From Gracilariopsis chorda (Eukaryota > Rhodophyta > Florideophyceae > Gracilariales > Gracilariaceae): a DNA stretch of 64,000 nucleotides. The notes beneath the pieces are model-generated. The model was not told the origin of the DNA and made no database searches. It was given only the letters and a program-made list of their open reading frames with translations. Position 1 is the first letter of the stretch. Each line of letters opens with the position of its first letter. Both the position numbers and the translations under genes were made by a program. The stretch spans positions 1-64,000 of the forward strand of contig NBIV01000272.1 of NCBI GenBank assembly GCA_003194525.1. Direction: 5' to 3'. This document shows positions 30,681 to 43,508 of this stretch, piece by piece.

Positions 30681-32591
30681 CCGAGACCGTCATATATCAC
30701 CCTTTTTTGACTTTTCTGTGACTGGTCGCGGGGTTCGGTTTTGGGATCGCGTGTGTTCCCGACTGCTGTTAGTTTTTAGGGACAGCTGTTCATGTGCCCT
30801 TTGACTTCTGTGGTGAACACTCTATGGAGAACATGCTGCGAATATGGATTACGAAGTCGGATGAAGTGGCTGTAATCCGGTTTGTTGGCATGCTCGTAAC
30901 TGTGAAACCGCTTTCAAGAGTACAACGTACCCTGGGGCACCAAGGGTACAAGCATCATATTCGACAAACTGTGCCGATATGCACGTCATTTTATTTCGAG
31001 AGAGTGGAGGCAATCGAATAGAGTCGAAAGGACCAAACTCGTATACGATTGGTCACCATGGACAAAGCGTGCATTCGGACGAACGTTTCGTGCTTGCAAC
31101 GTACATGACATATCCCTTCACATGGACCGAACAATCCTGAGTGGACGCCTACTCATTCCTGCAAGCTCGTCTCTCATTATCTGTTATGGGCAATCATGGC
31201 CTCTTTATCAATCGAGCATGGGAGTGCACGGACTTTTGCGCTGGATTGCATCCTTGGAAAGCACGCTAGTCCCTTGCACACGTTACTACGGGTTTTTTGT
31301 ATGTGCGTTGGTATCATGCATACTCCGTTGGACTACCCAGTAGCTACAAAGGGCAATCAATCGACCACGAGGACTTCCTTTTCTTCGCGGGCTTTTTCGA
31401 GTAGGGTTTACCGGGGCATAGGGATAAATTTTTGACAAACAACCCACAACTCTTTAACTAATTCCTTTATGTTTAACTTATAGACAGCATTTCCATCCTG
31501 GACAGAATGGCACTCGACTTCTTCGTAATGGACTCCACCATCTTAGTTACCATACCGTTTAACGAGTCCATGACTGATCATTCAACAAACATCGGATGCT
31601 TTGGTGCAGCCGTTCTCAATTATGTCCTAGACTTCATTGGAAACACATTCTGAGCACAAGCTCATTTCGTCAACTACAAAGCTATGCCGTTGAGCGACGT
31701 GCGGTCTAACGTGTACTCTACTTCGCCAATGTGAAGACTTCAGTCTTAACACTGACTGTTGTGAACGTTACAGCATGGAGCTCGTAGTATAGTCACTTCT
31801 CGATAGTTCATCTATTAAGAGTTGAAGACGCCATTCTGGTGGCCAAAAACGACGTGGCAATGACAAGCCAGAAAGATGACGCTGTTGATGATGACAAAAT
31901 CAGAAACATGTGTCAACCAATACAAAGCACTCACGTAGAAATCTGAGTTCCCTATATTATCATCTTGTCGGCAGCTTCCAAGCTTCTGCCGACAAGATGA
32001 TGACAACAATACCAGCGCCAACGCTCCCGACAATTACAAACGTATCTTTGGTTCTTTTTCTCTTTCTGCAGGCTATGAGTGAAGCTCCGTCGTCCTCCCA
32101 ACTCGTACCGCAAGCAATACGTCCCACACCACATGCTGATGCACTTTAACCCCGCAGTCATGTTCAGTCCATGACACAAGCAATTCATTGTTCCAACAAA
32201 GATAGAATTGCTGACGCAGCACCGCCAAAAACGTTAGATCAAGCTTGCCATCTTTTGTCTGGTGCTCACTTTGATAACTACAGTGCGCGTCAAAAGTATA
32301 AGACCAGCCACTCAGAACCACAGGCATAGAGGAAACACCTCAAACCTGCATCAACTTGAAGCTGTTTAAAACCTTAGTTTAATAGAACGAAAAGTGTATA
32401 CAAATCAGAAGTACTTACTCCGAAATGTATAGAAAGTATTACAGAGTAAGCCATAAATATAGGACCAAAGCAGTTCCGCTCACATTCGGGCCAAATTGGA
32501 ACGATCGCAAACAGTACGACGATCCAAACTGCTTCCTACCCACCTACCCCGTTCTACCAGTTCCACAGCAGAGCTGTGGAAAAAGTCCATC
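30681..32591. other. Start of the TE-rich half; unassigned sequence
   Basis: No gene is supported. The first few hundred bases are the 3' flank of the cyclase gene. Short frames (75-80 codons) have no domains. A long near-perfect hairpin lies at 31959-32001. The remainder looks like decayed transposon sequence leading into the Tc1/mariner relic. Confidence 0.4.
31959..32001. repeat. Near-perfect 16-bp-arm hairpin
   Basis: ATCATCTTGTCGGCAG at 31959-31974 is followed after 11 nt by its exact reverse complement at 31986-32001. Such long perfect arms stand out against the surrounding decayed DNA. It may be a terminator-like or terminal hairpin of a small element, or an origin of stem-loop RNA. 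Confidence 0.85.
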
Positions 32592-33590
32592 ATGCCTCGT
32601 AGACGCTCTCTTACCGAAAAAGAGAAAGGACCAATATTTGCTCTCAGCCAACAAACTATGAAGACAAGAGAGATTGCTGCAATCATCACGCGGTCCAAAA
32701 CTGTTGTAACAAACATTTTAAAGGCCCCAAAAACTTATAGTACCAAAAAGCGGAAGTAGAGGCCACAAAAACTCACTTCTGCGGATAAACAGAGGCTGTT
32801 TTGTGAAGCAAAACAAACCAGTGAGAGTATTTTAGTGCTCACAAAATAGAAACTATCTGTATCAATCTCTACTATTTGTCGTGCGTTGAAAGCAAACAAC
32901 CTGTTTGTTTACAAAAAGCCAAAACACTCTTTTTTCTAGCACCAGATCATAAAAAAGTTCGTCAAAAACGAGCTACAGAACAGGTCACGTGGAGTGCTAC
33001 ACAGTAGCGCACAGTTATACTTTCAGACGAGAGAACGTTTGACTTGGACGGTCCGGATGACTTTGCATCATACTGGCATGCCGTTGGTTCAAAATTGCGT
33101 TGGTTTTTTAATTTAAAAAAATGAGGAGGTGGACTCATGGCTGGGGGCTGTTTTTCCTACTTTGGTAGAGGTCCTTTGGTTGTTTTGAATGGAAATCAGG
33201 ACTATTAGAAGTATGCGAAGCTACTTGAAGATCATTTATTGGATTGGGCTGCTGTTACAAACGGGGAATCATCGGTGTTTCAGCAAGACAATTGTTTCAT
33301 TTATGTGTCTAAGCACTCTAAGCACTGGTTTGGTTCAGAAAACATATCTTTATTGGACTAGCTTAGTTGTGCGCTGGATATGAATCTATTGAAAAACCTA
33401 TGGTGTATACTAGCGCGCTGTTTGTAGTACAATGCACGTCAGTTTAGCTTCTTCTTGGATCCAAAAGAAACGACTTTTACTGAGTGGAATAAGCATTGTG
33501 ATGAGGCACTGCAAGCTCATATCCACAGCATTTAGCTTCGCTTCATTGCTGTACTCACTGCCCCAGGTGCGAACACAAATTACTAATGGC
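32592..33590 (+). pseudogene. Tc1/mariner transposase relic
   Basis: The relic starts MPRRRSLTEKEKGPIFALSQ with the helix-turn-helix region REIAAIITRSKTVVTNIL. After several stops and frameshifts the DDE domain is still readable. The first Asp is in SDERTFDLDGPDDF followed by YWH. The second is in VFQQDNC followed by VSKHSKHWF. The third Asp region is LDMNL with NLWCILAR, and the C-terminal end reads EALQAHIHSI and VLTAPGANTNY. These are in the usual order and spacing for Tc1-like elements (about 330 codons). Short complementary words with the Tc1-like core AGTATT/AATACT occur near 32430 and 33630, but I cannot establish terminal repeats. Confidence 0.85.
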
Positions 33591-34290
33591 GTAGTGTAGC
33601 CTAAGATATGCAGCAATAACGTGGTCCAATACTTTCGATTGGTTATAAGCAATTTTTTATTGATAGTTAGCCTACTGTAATGCTTTTTGGTTCATTACAA
33701 GCACTATATGCTTGATCTCGAGTAAAAGTTAGAGAAAATGGGGAATTGGCTCGAGGGATTGGCGTTTTGTACATGGCCGATCTTATATTTTTGACGCAGA
33801 GTGTATCAGTTCAAACTGGCATTAAAGGCTCCTAAACTAGTTGCTGGTCATACTGCAAGGATCAGAAGAAAACAAAAGGTTCTAGCGTACACTCTCCCTA
33901 GTTTACCATATGTCAACATTTGTGAACATATGAAAAATGACCAGAAGTCTGAAGTTCCCATATCTTCACTTTTGTGAAGATATGGAACTATATAACGGTC
34001 TCAATGAGGCCCAGATCTGAACATGAGGCAGTTATTCAATCGTGTTTATACCTCTATACTCTGCTCCACCCTCCCATAAGCTTTCGTTTGCAAGTTCAGT
34101 CAACCAAGTTGGGCGTCGTGAAGCATCACTTCTAGCTCACTAAAGACAGAGTTCTTCTAAGTCCAAACATCAAAAGTCACACGGCTATTAAATATCTCTA
34201 TATTCATCGGAGCGGGTTCTAGTGCTGCCCAAACGCCCCCGACCGCAACAAGGCCAACACCACAGGTGACTTCAGCACGGGGAAGAAGTC
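33591..34290. other. Non-coding flank with hairpins, left end of a decayed transposon
   Basis: No gene is supported. It contains CCATATCTTCAC (33958-33969) and its perfect complement GTGAAGATATGG (33974-33985) around a TTTT loop. A less perfect palindrome lies just before it (33905-33932), and one copy of a 17-bp word occurs at 33922-33938 that recurs at 38336. Confidence 0.5.
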
Positions 34291-35300
34291 TTGACTGTGT
34301 TAGTGTGCCAGGGAGAGGAAAATTTTGAGCGCGAGGTCGACACCGAGTTCAAACTTGAACTTGTCATCTACCTGCTTCTTACTTGGATCCTACCCGTGTA
34401 TGGCGCATCTTCAAGAAAGCAAGCAAACAAATATCTCTATAAGCTCCGCTCATTGATGGATTGCTCTCAGAACGAGCGAGAGTTTTTATTTAATCTGCTG
34501 TGGGACGGATAGTTGTTGAATGAGACGTTAGAGAATTGACTTCAACGAGGGCCAGCACAGTCATGCTATTCTGTGACGATGTTTTTCGTCGTTGCATGTC
34601 TTGGTACAGTGAAAAAATGATTTTCGAAAACAAGCCTACTTTGCGAGCAGAAATTCCAGACATGTAAAATTTTTCTTCAGTTATGATGTTCTCTCAATGC
34701 ACGGGCTTTAGCTTGGATAACTCATTCAGGTACTTCAAGCACTGGAATCGTCTAATCCTCGCCTTAAACTGGTACGCTGCATTAGCAGCAACATTTCGGC
34801 GCACTCTGCCAGTGGCCGCGGATTAGATGGACAAGCGCAGTGGTGTGCGCAACGAGAAATGACCTCCCTTCTTTCTGAGTTTGAGATGGTGTTATTCGGC
34901 CTTTCCAGTAATATCTTTTTCAATCCGTCTTATTCATTTGCAATGTTCGATGATGACCTTTACGGGACGAGATCAAGGGATAACCAAGTTAAAGCCCTCA
35001 GTTCTAGAAAGGCAGACAAGGAAGGTCACTTTGCGGCTGATCTGCCAGACGCGTTGTTTAGAGTAACCATCGGTCTTCGTTTCCGACGCACGGGCGAAAA
35101 GCAAATACAAAATGTGGACAAGTTGCTTCGAAATGCGATTGATGTTCGTGGTGAACAATCAGTAATGGGGTTCATCATAACTGCTGATCGAGGATACGGA
35201 AATTTGCCCATATTGAAGAGCATTCTACAACTTGGGATACGTTCAATGTTCATTATGCTACACCACTTGCAAAATGTCACCCCTTTTGTAGTGCACGCCC
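34291..35300 (+). pseudogene. DDE-transposase-like block
   Basis: The clearest part is the frame from 34859. FAMFDDDLYGTRSRDNQVKA is followed by SRKADKEGHFAADLPDALFRVTIGLRFRR, then GFIITADRGYGNLPILKSILQLGIRSMFIM. The DDDLYG and ITADRGYG motifs look like two catalytic Asp sites of a DDE/RNase H-fold transposase, piggyBac-like in spacing. Similarity fades at about 35295, and an LTR follows at 35406. An earlier frame (34291-34512) may be its N-terminal part. No complete frame remains. Confidence 0.6.
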
Positions 35301-35405
35301 TCTGGGAATGGATCTTGAGCACTTATCAATTTTCCGATTGTTCGGCCCATCTACAGTACTGTGGCACGGCTTGGTTGGATGCACCGTGCCAACAGACTCT
35401 GTACG

Positions 35406-35897
35406 TGTTACACGGATGTGCCACTGTAGTGGATAGGATTTTGCTATCTATTTATTTAGTTATTTAGTTATTACAGTGAGATAACTACTATACTTAGTGC
35501 GCCGGCGAGTTGCCCTCGCACAAGTAAACCTTCCCCAACAAGGGACCCCAAACTGGGGAATTAGCTCTAGACCTCACCGCCTTCGTGTGTTCTCTACTCT
35601 TTCTTGGAGGGAAGAACCCTAGCATACGGAAAGTCTAACCCCTTTGGCTATCTAAAGGAACCAAGTATTCGGAATGTTATTCCAACTTTCTTGATGTTCG
35701 CCTTGTATATGGTTTATTTTCCTGCACTGCCGTTAGTCTTCTTCACGACACTCGTGACTCAGCTTCCCCTTATATTTCCCTTTACAGGGTGAGTTTCCCG
35801 CTACCCACTCCTGGGAGGGCTCTATCCAGCTGGGCTTACCTCTAACGAGGAAAGATCCCGAACATCTTTCGGTGCACCCCCGCTTCCGGGCATTGCA
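35406..35897 (+). repeat. LTR copy 1 of the gag-type element (deleted internally)
   Basis: It matches the LTRs at 40137-40860 (same strand) and 43530-44286 (opposite strand). Shared landmarks are ACTTAGTGCGCCGGCGAG, CTTCCCCAACAAGGGA, GCTCTAGACCTCACCG, CTCGTGACTCAGCTTCCCC, CGAGGAAAGATCC and a terminal GGGCATTGCA. It begins TGTTACA and ends CA, as LTRs do, but is shorter (about 490 bp) through internal deletion. It interrupts the transposase/YqaJ relic. Confidence 0.8.
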
Positions 35898-36004
35898 CTA
35901 CACCTTTGGTGGACTATCTCATTTTGACGTTTACGCAGGTGAAGGTTTAGAAACTAGCAGCGAGGTTTCAACAAGCTATATTTAAGACTGTACCCAGGAC
36001 AACA

Positions 36005-37913
36005 GTGACCAGGCTGACCTGGACGCACAAGGAGCCAGCAACAGTGAGACCGAAAATTGTACATCTGGAACGCAGACATAGAGCACACGACATTGCTTTG
36101 GCAGAAAGAAGATGTTCAGTTTTAATGATGGTCCTGCAGCTGGTTCCGCGGTTTGATTCGCTAAAAAGAACCTCAAAATATGTGGAGATCGCACGGATGC
36201 TTTTTCTCATGCACTAGCTGTGGCAATCCGCGATAGAGGGGATCTAAAGCACACTAAACTGTTGCGGTTTCTGTCTAGTCTCACTTCTTCAATCGAAAGT
36301 GCTTTGGACAGTTGGATTGCTGTCCCGCATGACCACACTGCCTTCTCGTCTCTTTTCAAGAAACTAAGTAACACAGGGAGATTTACCGTTCGGATGGAGA
36401 ATTCATCTTCTGACAAGGAATTGGTCGAGAGATTTATTTGGCTTACGTGTAATATACTATCTATTGGACAACGGTGCACGGATTAGTTCATCATGATACA
36501 GTTCCGCATGACTGGAACAAACACCGCTGCCATGCTCTCTAAAAATAATCGCGCGCGACAGTCACTAGGTCTACCAAATAATCAAGTTTCTGAACATGAT
36601 ATTGGTCTCGGACTTCTTTTATCCCAGCTCGTAAATGGATTGTTCAGTACCACCCGCTCTACGGAAAGCATGAGGCGAGGAACAGCGAATGAAGACGCTG
36701 CCAAATAGCTCTCTCGCGATTGAATTTCATAAAAGCTGTCTTTCATTATGGTATGTTTGGCATGAAAGATTGTGACTGGCTAGCCTGCTCGCCAGATGGA
36801 ATTGTATTACTAGATCCGGCTGAATTAAAGTTCGGATCTGAAGTTAGTGCTCTAACAGAATGGTAAGGTCCCTTCATTGGTTCTATAGAAATCAAGACAA
36901 GCATCTCTGACACAAGTGTGGTGCGGGCTCTTGTTTTAGCTACAGCTGATGTGATTTTTTGTCGAATGAGTGACTATGAATGCAATCGGGTTATCCCCGA
37001 GGAGCACAGGTTTCAAATTCTACAACAAATTATTGTGCTTTGCGTTAACTTTTGTGTTTATGTGGCGGTTTGCGAAACTGGCATTCTCAAACAGTTTTAG
37101 TTTACTGTTCATCAAGCACTATATCCAGTGGTTGTCAGACTCTTCGAAACATTGCTGCTCCAGTCGAATCATGGGCACATGAAAATGATCATCAAATTCC
37201 TGTCTTTGCCGACACCAGCTCTAAAAAGCTTCTGAAAGAGCACATTGAGTTTTCTAATATGGTTAATGGCTATGTTAGAGAGAAAGGACCCTGGCTGCCT
37301 CTAAACGTTTTAAACTTGGGAGTCAGAGCTTTTATTCTAAAACAAAGAAGTTGTAGATGGAAGTGCTCAGGCGAGAGCAATTTTTCGATCATCAACATCA
37401 TCATTTAAATCAGAGCAGAAGATAGTTACACAGACATTCAAAACGCTGTGGGTTAAATCTTTTATTGCATGGAGAATTTCTGAAAAAGGAATACTTCTCC
37501 AGACGAAGGAAGAATTTGTAAGTATTGACAAGTATCCTCAGTCGTTGAACACTCTGGCATCCTCGGCCGATTTTTCACTGGACTGTGGGCAAGAGCTGCT
37601 TGCGTATGCTGACATATTAGAGAAATATGAAGAACGCACAGCTGCGGGAGCGGAAAATTTACAAACATTACTGGAGCAAGAGTTGCAGCGCCTTCATTTT
37701 CTAGCCTCGCGTCTCCTACGAAATCGGCTGTCGTTCTTCAATTCTGAATATGGACGGACCCTACGACTTTCTAATGTGCCACACAAGCACAAACAGTTTC
37801 GACCTCATACGTTTTGCGCTATTTATGGGATGTACGGGTCTGCAGGAGAATGCAGAGGACATCGGACGTCTTTTAAGTGTGAACTACGCTGCGTTCACTT
37901 GTGCATTAGATAA
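36005..37913 (+). pseudogene. YqaJ-like nuclease block of the same relic
   Basis: Across several frames the plus strand reads a helical segment (ESALDSWIAVPHDHTAF), then STESMRRGTANEDAAK, then VFHYGMFGMKDCDWLACSPDGIVLL. IEIKTSISDT and FQILQQIIVLCVNFCVYVAVCETGI follow. MRRGTANE, ACSPDG and the EIK triad give the D-(D/E)xK nuclease signature of the YqaJ family. Stops at several points and shifts between blocks show decay. The C-terminal piece (37460-37910) has no further motif. YqaJ proteins process DNA ends in phage recombination. Here a role in transposition is inferred. Confidence 0.65.
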
Positions 37914-40136
37914 CAATACTAAGTATAAGATCAATGCGAAATGCTGGGAAGGGAGTTCGAGGAAACGTGGAGGGCAGCGGCGCTGCCGTTAGTGGTACTC
38001 TTATTCCACGTGAGCATGAACAGGATGAAGGGGATGCCAGGGTAGAAGAGGTGCTAGCCATAAACGGAGAAGGGAGTAATGTCATATCTTGTTTCAATAA
38101 CAGACCGGGAACTAAACTTAGGATCATTTTTGTGAAGATAAAGGGATTTGAACTGCATGAAAAAGGCCGAAATACCTGAACTTCGAGACCCTCTTCAGCT
38201 CGAACCAGACTTTCATCTTCCCATCTTTTCCTTCCAAGATGTAAAGCATGTCCCAAACTGTTACAAACCTGAAATTGGTTGTCTATAGAGCCCACTTCTC
38301 TGAGATATGCATGATGGGAGTATATTTTCACAAAAGTGAACATATGAAAAATACTACGGATATGGTGCGACAAAAAATCAATCTTAGTCAGCATCAAAAC
38401 CACATTACTGGTACAGTTCACGGTATCAAGAATATAAGAGTTAAAGGGGCGCTATCTCACCTGCAACACATGCACCCTATTACATTTAGAATCAATCACG
38501 ATGCAAGCAAATCCGGGTCCATAGATTGGATACATAGACACCTTCCAAACATTCAAGATGAAAACATTGTGGTGAATGCTTTTAGCTAGAGTTAAACTCA
38601 ACCATCCATCTGTGTATCCGGAGACGTTAGAAGTCCGGATTGTGAGGCAGTTAAACACTGTAGGCCATTAAACGTTCTGTCTGACACGCTCATGACGTCT
38701 GCTTGACAACTTCTTATAGAACGCCTTGATCGCCGGCAATTAGGAAGGGAGCATATTGATCCCTGGAGCGAACAAATTGCTCCATTGTACAACGATTCTA
38801 GTTTCAGACCAGCAGCTCTACATTTTGTAGATGAAGGAGTGACGAAGAGTGTTATAGGCATATTACACCGGGGACGAAAACCGCATGTAAAAGATGGCGC
38901 GACGTAGAAGAGAAAGTTCGGACAACTCAAAATTGCAAATGATAAATGTTCATCAATGTGTACAAACACAGAAAAAGACAATCCAGATGCATTCGCTTCG
39001 TATACTGAAGTGCAACGCTCTCAGATAGTTATTTTCAGCGCTTGTTTGATTTCCCAAATGTTTCGTTTATTGGGGGCGCCATCACAAAAACGGTGAAGCA
39101 GGGGAGCCCAAACTTAGCAATAAAGTAGGATAAAAAGGGTTTCCTCGTAGCTGAGATTCGCGTAGAGGTGGAAGTGATAAACATAAAGAGCGAACAAATG
39201 GAAATGCAGGGACCAAAAGGACTCAATCTGCTAATCAAGTATGAAAAAAAGGGAGAGAAATAGCCTCAATCCCAGAAAACTTCTTCAAAACGTCTTGAAG
39301 TGGCGCGCGGCCAATGACTTATGTCAATGGCCACTAGGATTCAGACTCCCTGCTTCCGGTCAGACACTCTGGATTTGCAGCGATTTCTGTAGCCCACCTA
39401 CTTCTGCGCTCACTAGAAGCAGGTGCGTACAATCCTTACAGGGCTTACAAAGGAGAGTTACTCACAGCGGGATATGCTTTCCCTCTGTACCCAATCTGGC
39501 CCTTTGCAGGAAAGCTTGCACGGCACGTCGCCTGCAGACAGCTTCTTATCTACCATTTCCGTCCGGACATTGCCAGGTCTTTCGACCGACACCATTATCC
39601 GAGTAAAGCTTTGGCGGGGCTCACAGACGACAGAAGCACCTTTGCTACACACTTTCCTTCTCCCATCCACCCTTCAAGCGCTTCAACTGTTCTTAGCGAC
39701 GGACGTTCCCCACCTCAAGTATGCAACTAGTGGCAGCCGCATCACTAGATGTAAATGATGGTTTAATGGTTGATTGAAAAAGTGAGAAAGGTTGGAGGTG
39801 AGGTTTTCGTGTCTTTTTGGTGTTTTGATGAGTCTAGACAGACGTCCGGGCGTCAACTTGCCCTTTTATAGATTTTAGAAGCACTAAGAACAACGCAGGA
39901 ACGTATTACTACTATCTACGTACTCATTTGTGCGTCTACGTTACTCCATAGGCTTCAAGCAGCATCTGGCGTTGCACACTAACCAATAACACTTCGTCTT
40001 CTGGCGCCAGCGCCACTTAAATACAGAAGCATGGCTGGGCTAGCGAAACAAAGAATGCTGTTGGAGCTCCTGGCACACTCTACACGTGTGTTCCAGCAGT
40101 GTCGGAACATTCTACACGTTTGGCGACCAACAGTTA
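37914..40136. other. TE-derived, mostly unassigned sequence
   Basis: A short readable stretch at about 38723-38908 (plus) has DPWSEQIAPLYNDSSFRP and ends at TAG. It looks like a fragment of a transposon-encoded protein but is not assignable. Frames at 37934-38589 and 39241-39758 show no domain. The rest is AT-rich decayed DNA up to the LTR at 40137. Confidence 0.4.
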
Positions 40137-40860
40137 TGTATTGCTTGCATGAACTACGACCACTGATAGTGGATTAGACATGTTAGGCACGAAAGATTGA
40201 ATGATTTATTGGTCACCGTAGTGGGCATAAACCACCAAAGCACAGTGATTTTTATTAATTTAATTTATTATTTTACACCCGTTTCTGAGACGGTTAGTAT
40301 TTAATCCGTTGGCCAGTTCTCGTCGCACTACTAAACTTTCCCCAACAAGGGATCCCAACCTCGAGATTTGCTTCTAGACCTCACTGCCTTCGCATGTATT
40401 CTACTCCTCCTTGGAGGGCTGTATCGTACCCTACAAAAATTCTATTTCCCTTGCCTGTCTGAAGAAGCCCAGTAATTGCACTTTCATTACAACTGCTTTG
40501 GTTTCCGCCTTTGTATAAGGGTTACTTTGTGGCCCCGACTTTTACCTCTGTCACTACTCTCGTGACTTAACTTCCCCTTTTGGTCTTCCCTTTACAGGGG
40601 GGGCTTTCCCTCTGCCCGAGTTTGCACGTGCCATTTACGTCAAAACCTTACCTCTCTCGAGGACACTCACCCACACACACTGCATCATCGGATACCCGAT
40701 TCTTGCCTCAACCTCCCTGCGCATGTCGGGAGTGGCGGCCCCGGCCTTATTACTCGACATAGTTGTGGCACCTCTGGGAGAGATCCACCGAACTGGGTTC
40801 ACCTCTAACGAGGAAAGATCCTGAACGTCTTTCAGTGTTCTCCCGCTCACGGACATTGCA
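40137..40860 (+). repeat. LTR copy 2
   Basis: It begins TGTATTGCTTGCATGAACTAC and ends GGACATTGCA (724 bp, TG...CA). It is homologous along its length to the LTR at 43530-44286 in inverted orientation and to the deleted copy at 35406. CA-rich and pyrimidine-rich segments lie in its middle. No coding sequence. Confidence 0.85.
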
Positions 40861-41522
40861 TCATATATTCCAACGGCAAATCGTATATTATATATGCCCT
40901 TTTTTCTCAAAAACCTCTCTATTTGAAAGCCTCTTGCAACCGAAGCATTAGAAAGCGACGCCCAAAGAAAGCAGGCAGTTGGTGATAGTACTTCTGGATT
41001 TGAACTCGGCGATAGGACTTATTTATCATCTCCTGAGAAAAGGTAAACAAAAGCTCGAGATATAAGTGTAATCGGAATTGATAATTTGGTGAACGCATTA
41101 CATCCTGTACGTGATCCTGTACCGAACGAAATTCAATAATTGGAGAGCGATACAATCCGTTCTGAAGTCCTTGAAGGGGAAGCTCGTTCAACATGCTCAA
41201 CATTAGATGATATCGCAAGAATGAAATATATGATAGGTCAATGTACGGGCGAGGAGGATAGAACGGTTTTCCGAATCATCCTGGACAACCTTGCGAAGAA
41301 CCTCGCTTCTTCATAGTGATGCAGCACTGCGCATGTCCGGACATTTGTTTACAAAGAAGAAACAGAGAGTAGAAAAGCTATAAGAAGGAATACCTGAAGC
41401 CCTAAGACCATCGGGGGAGGTCGACGTCAAGGTTTGGGTGCTGAATGGAAAAAAAAAAGAGACTTTCATCAATATTGGACTCGCCTGCGGCGCACTAGGA
41501 GAGGCTACGGATGCTGCGATCG
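40861..41522. other. Unassigned DNA between LTR copy 2 and the gag relic
   Basis: Short frames on both strands, none with a domain. A poly(A) tract of ten lies at about 41448-41457. In the minus orientation this would lie downstream of gag, but no protease or reverse transcriptase motif is readable. Confidence 0.35.
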
Positions 41523-43409
41523 TCAATGACCACACTCTAAAGGATACTGCTGCACAACTGAACAATGGCCATGGGTGTAGCAAAGGTAACAATTCAGGGC
41601 AAACAAGGCGACGCGCCGGTTAATATCCCGAACATCGGAGAAGCGTACTGCAGGACTTGTGTCGTTCCATCTAGGGCGTTGATAACGGGATTGACCGTTC
41701 ATAAACGGGACTGGTGGTGGGTGAATGGGATTGTTCCCCACGTACAATACGGGGTTGTCTTGCGCCGTTTCGAATGTGTTCTCGGTCGTTGACGGTACGT
41801 CCGTGTTTGGTATTGACACACCATCTCCCTGTGCTAAAGGCACGGTGTCATTTCCCTGTTGGGAGGTTCTATTCGCTGAAGTCGAGGGCGATGAAGAGTC
41901 GCTCTCAAGCACCAACGCCTTGGCGGGCTTAGACCGAGGATTCGCAGTCTTTGCACGAAGTGCTTCCCCTTCTGCTCGAGCGTGCTGAACAAGCTCTAGG
42001 TAGGTGATTCTCCGCTTTTCCTCGTTGTAACAAGTGACACGACTCCGGATTGCTGGGTCAAGGCCATCGATGAGTATGGTACAACGTTTCCCTGCAGGGT
42101 GTACATTTCCACTACGGTGGAATGCTTTGTTAAGGTGCACCGAGTAATCGGTTTCAGTCTCTCCTGAGTGCTGACGAGTATCTCGCAAAGCTAGGACTGG
42201 CACCTGAATGGCGGTATTGGTGGCATAGGAACGCAATAAATATTGCACAGCCTCCGGCCAGCAGGTTACTCCTCCCCCTAAGGCACGAGATGATCCTCTG
42301 ACAGATATGTACTGCTCCTCTGCCACTCCCCCTCAGAAATACGGTAATGTCAAAAAGGCTTGTCTTTCATTCATTCCGAGGATATCCGCTTCCGCTACAA
42401 AGCGGGAAAGAAATTTTAGCACCAGAATTGGGTCTTCTCCAGTAAAATACTGGTTATGCAGTGATAGTTGCATAGGTTTCATGCACGATTTCACCTTCCC
42501 CGTGCCACAGGGTGTACGTCCTAAAGAGGAATCTTGGAGCCGGTTGTACTGGTATGACAGTAGTTTCCGATACAACTGGTTCGTCGGTTTTAATTCCCCG
42601 AGGCCAGGGTGTCTTCTCCCCTTTCTGCAGGTCCAAATCCCACCTTAGGTGGCATATGACCGCTCAAAGAGGGAAGAACGGGCTCGTTTCCCCTCCTCCA
42701 AATCATTTTCCGAGGAACTACAACCATCTGACCCGTTCCGGGATGAATCTGATGATGTCGTAGAATCAGAATCCTAGTGATCTGGTTTGTGTTTCCGTTT
42801 ATAGCGGCGCTTTCTTCTTCCAGCATGCTGGTCGAGGTGTTACAAAGCTGGTGCCGGGTCATCCTGGGACGGTTTACCCATGAGGATAATCTGCTCTAAC
42901 GTCTCCAGACGGGCACGAAATCGATCAAATCCAGAGTCAACTTCTTCTATGACGGTGACGGGTTGCCCCAAGCTCTCTAACATAGAGTTGACATCAGACC
43001 GTAAGATACGGAGATCTTCTGCGATCATCTTTGTAAGGGTGTCCAACACTACCTCACGGAGGGTTTTTACTTGCCCCACAAGGGCGTCTTGGGCGCTCCA
43101 CAAAGCGTAAACCTGATATTCTAGGGAACTTCCCTGGGGGGTGTTATCGCCCGCCACACGAGGTTCAGGTGCGGCAGTGGCCACTGCCAGAGCCGGATGA
43201 GAACCATCCCTGGCTTTCGATAATGGGATCGACGTGGAGTTCCAGGGTTCCCGGGGTGGGTTTGAAATCCTTGACCAGGCACCCCCAGCATGGCTGGATT
43301 TAACCCAAGTCGGGATCCGAGAAACGAGCCAGACTTCGGGGTTATCTCCACCATTGTGGGAGTGGCTGTGCATAGTCGCAGGCTTCGCAGAAGAAGGCTT
43401 CCTCGACAT
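41523..43409 (-). pseudogene. Retrotransposon gag relic with degenerate zinc knuckle
   Basis: Reading leftward from 43409, the N-terminal part has a coiled-coil-like region (VKTLREVVLDTLTKMIAEDL and LETLEQIILMG). A capsid-like segment follows after shifts: NQYFTGEDPILVLKFLSRFV, then QVPVLALRDTRQ and FHRSGNVHPAGKRCTILIDGL. It ends near a CYLCYTHGH cluster resembling a CCHC zinc knuckle. It is immediately downstream of an LTR (43530-44286) in the same orientation, with a candidate primer site between them. This supports a retroelement gag, Ty3/gypsy-like in style. At least two frame breaks occur and no pol is found. Confidence 0.65.
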
Positions 43410-43508
43410 GAGAGCCCACCATTACGACCGGAAAACAACGGAAATTCCGGAGAACGAACAAAAGAAACAGAACCTCGAAAGAGGTGGCCAAACACAAAAC
43501 CGATTGTA

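Larger units (their letters stand above)
33922..38352 (+). mobile_element. Decayed DNA transposon with DDE-like and YqaJ-like coding regions
   Basis: The interval is bounded by identical 17-bp words GTGAACATATGAAAAAT (33922-33938 and 38336-38352), each beside a TTCAC/GTGAA hairpin. Inside are broken coding blocks on the plus strand, listed separately: a DDE-transposase-like block and a YqaJ-like nuclease block. An LTR of a different element is inserted at about 35406-35897. Known eukaryotic transposons of the ISL2EU/IS4EU group pair a transposase with a YqaJ nuclease, so the combination has precedent. The exact superfamily and the true ends remain inferred. Confidence 0.5.
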
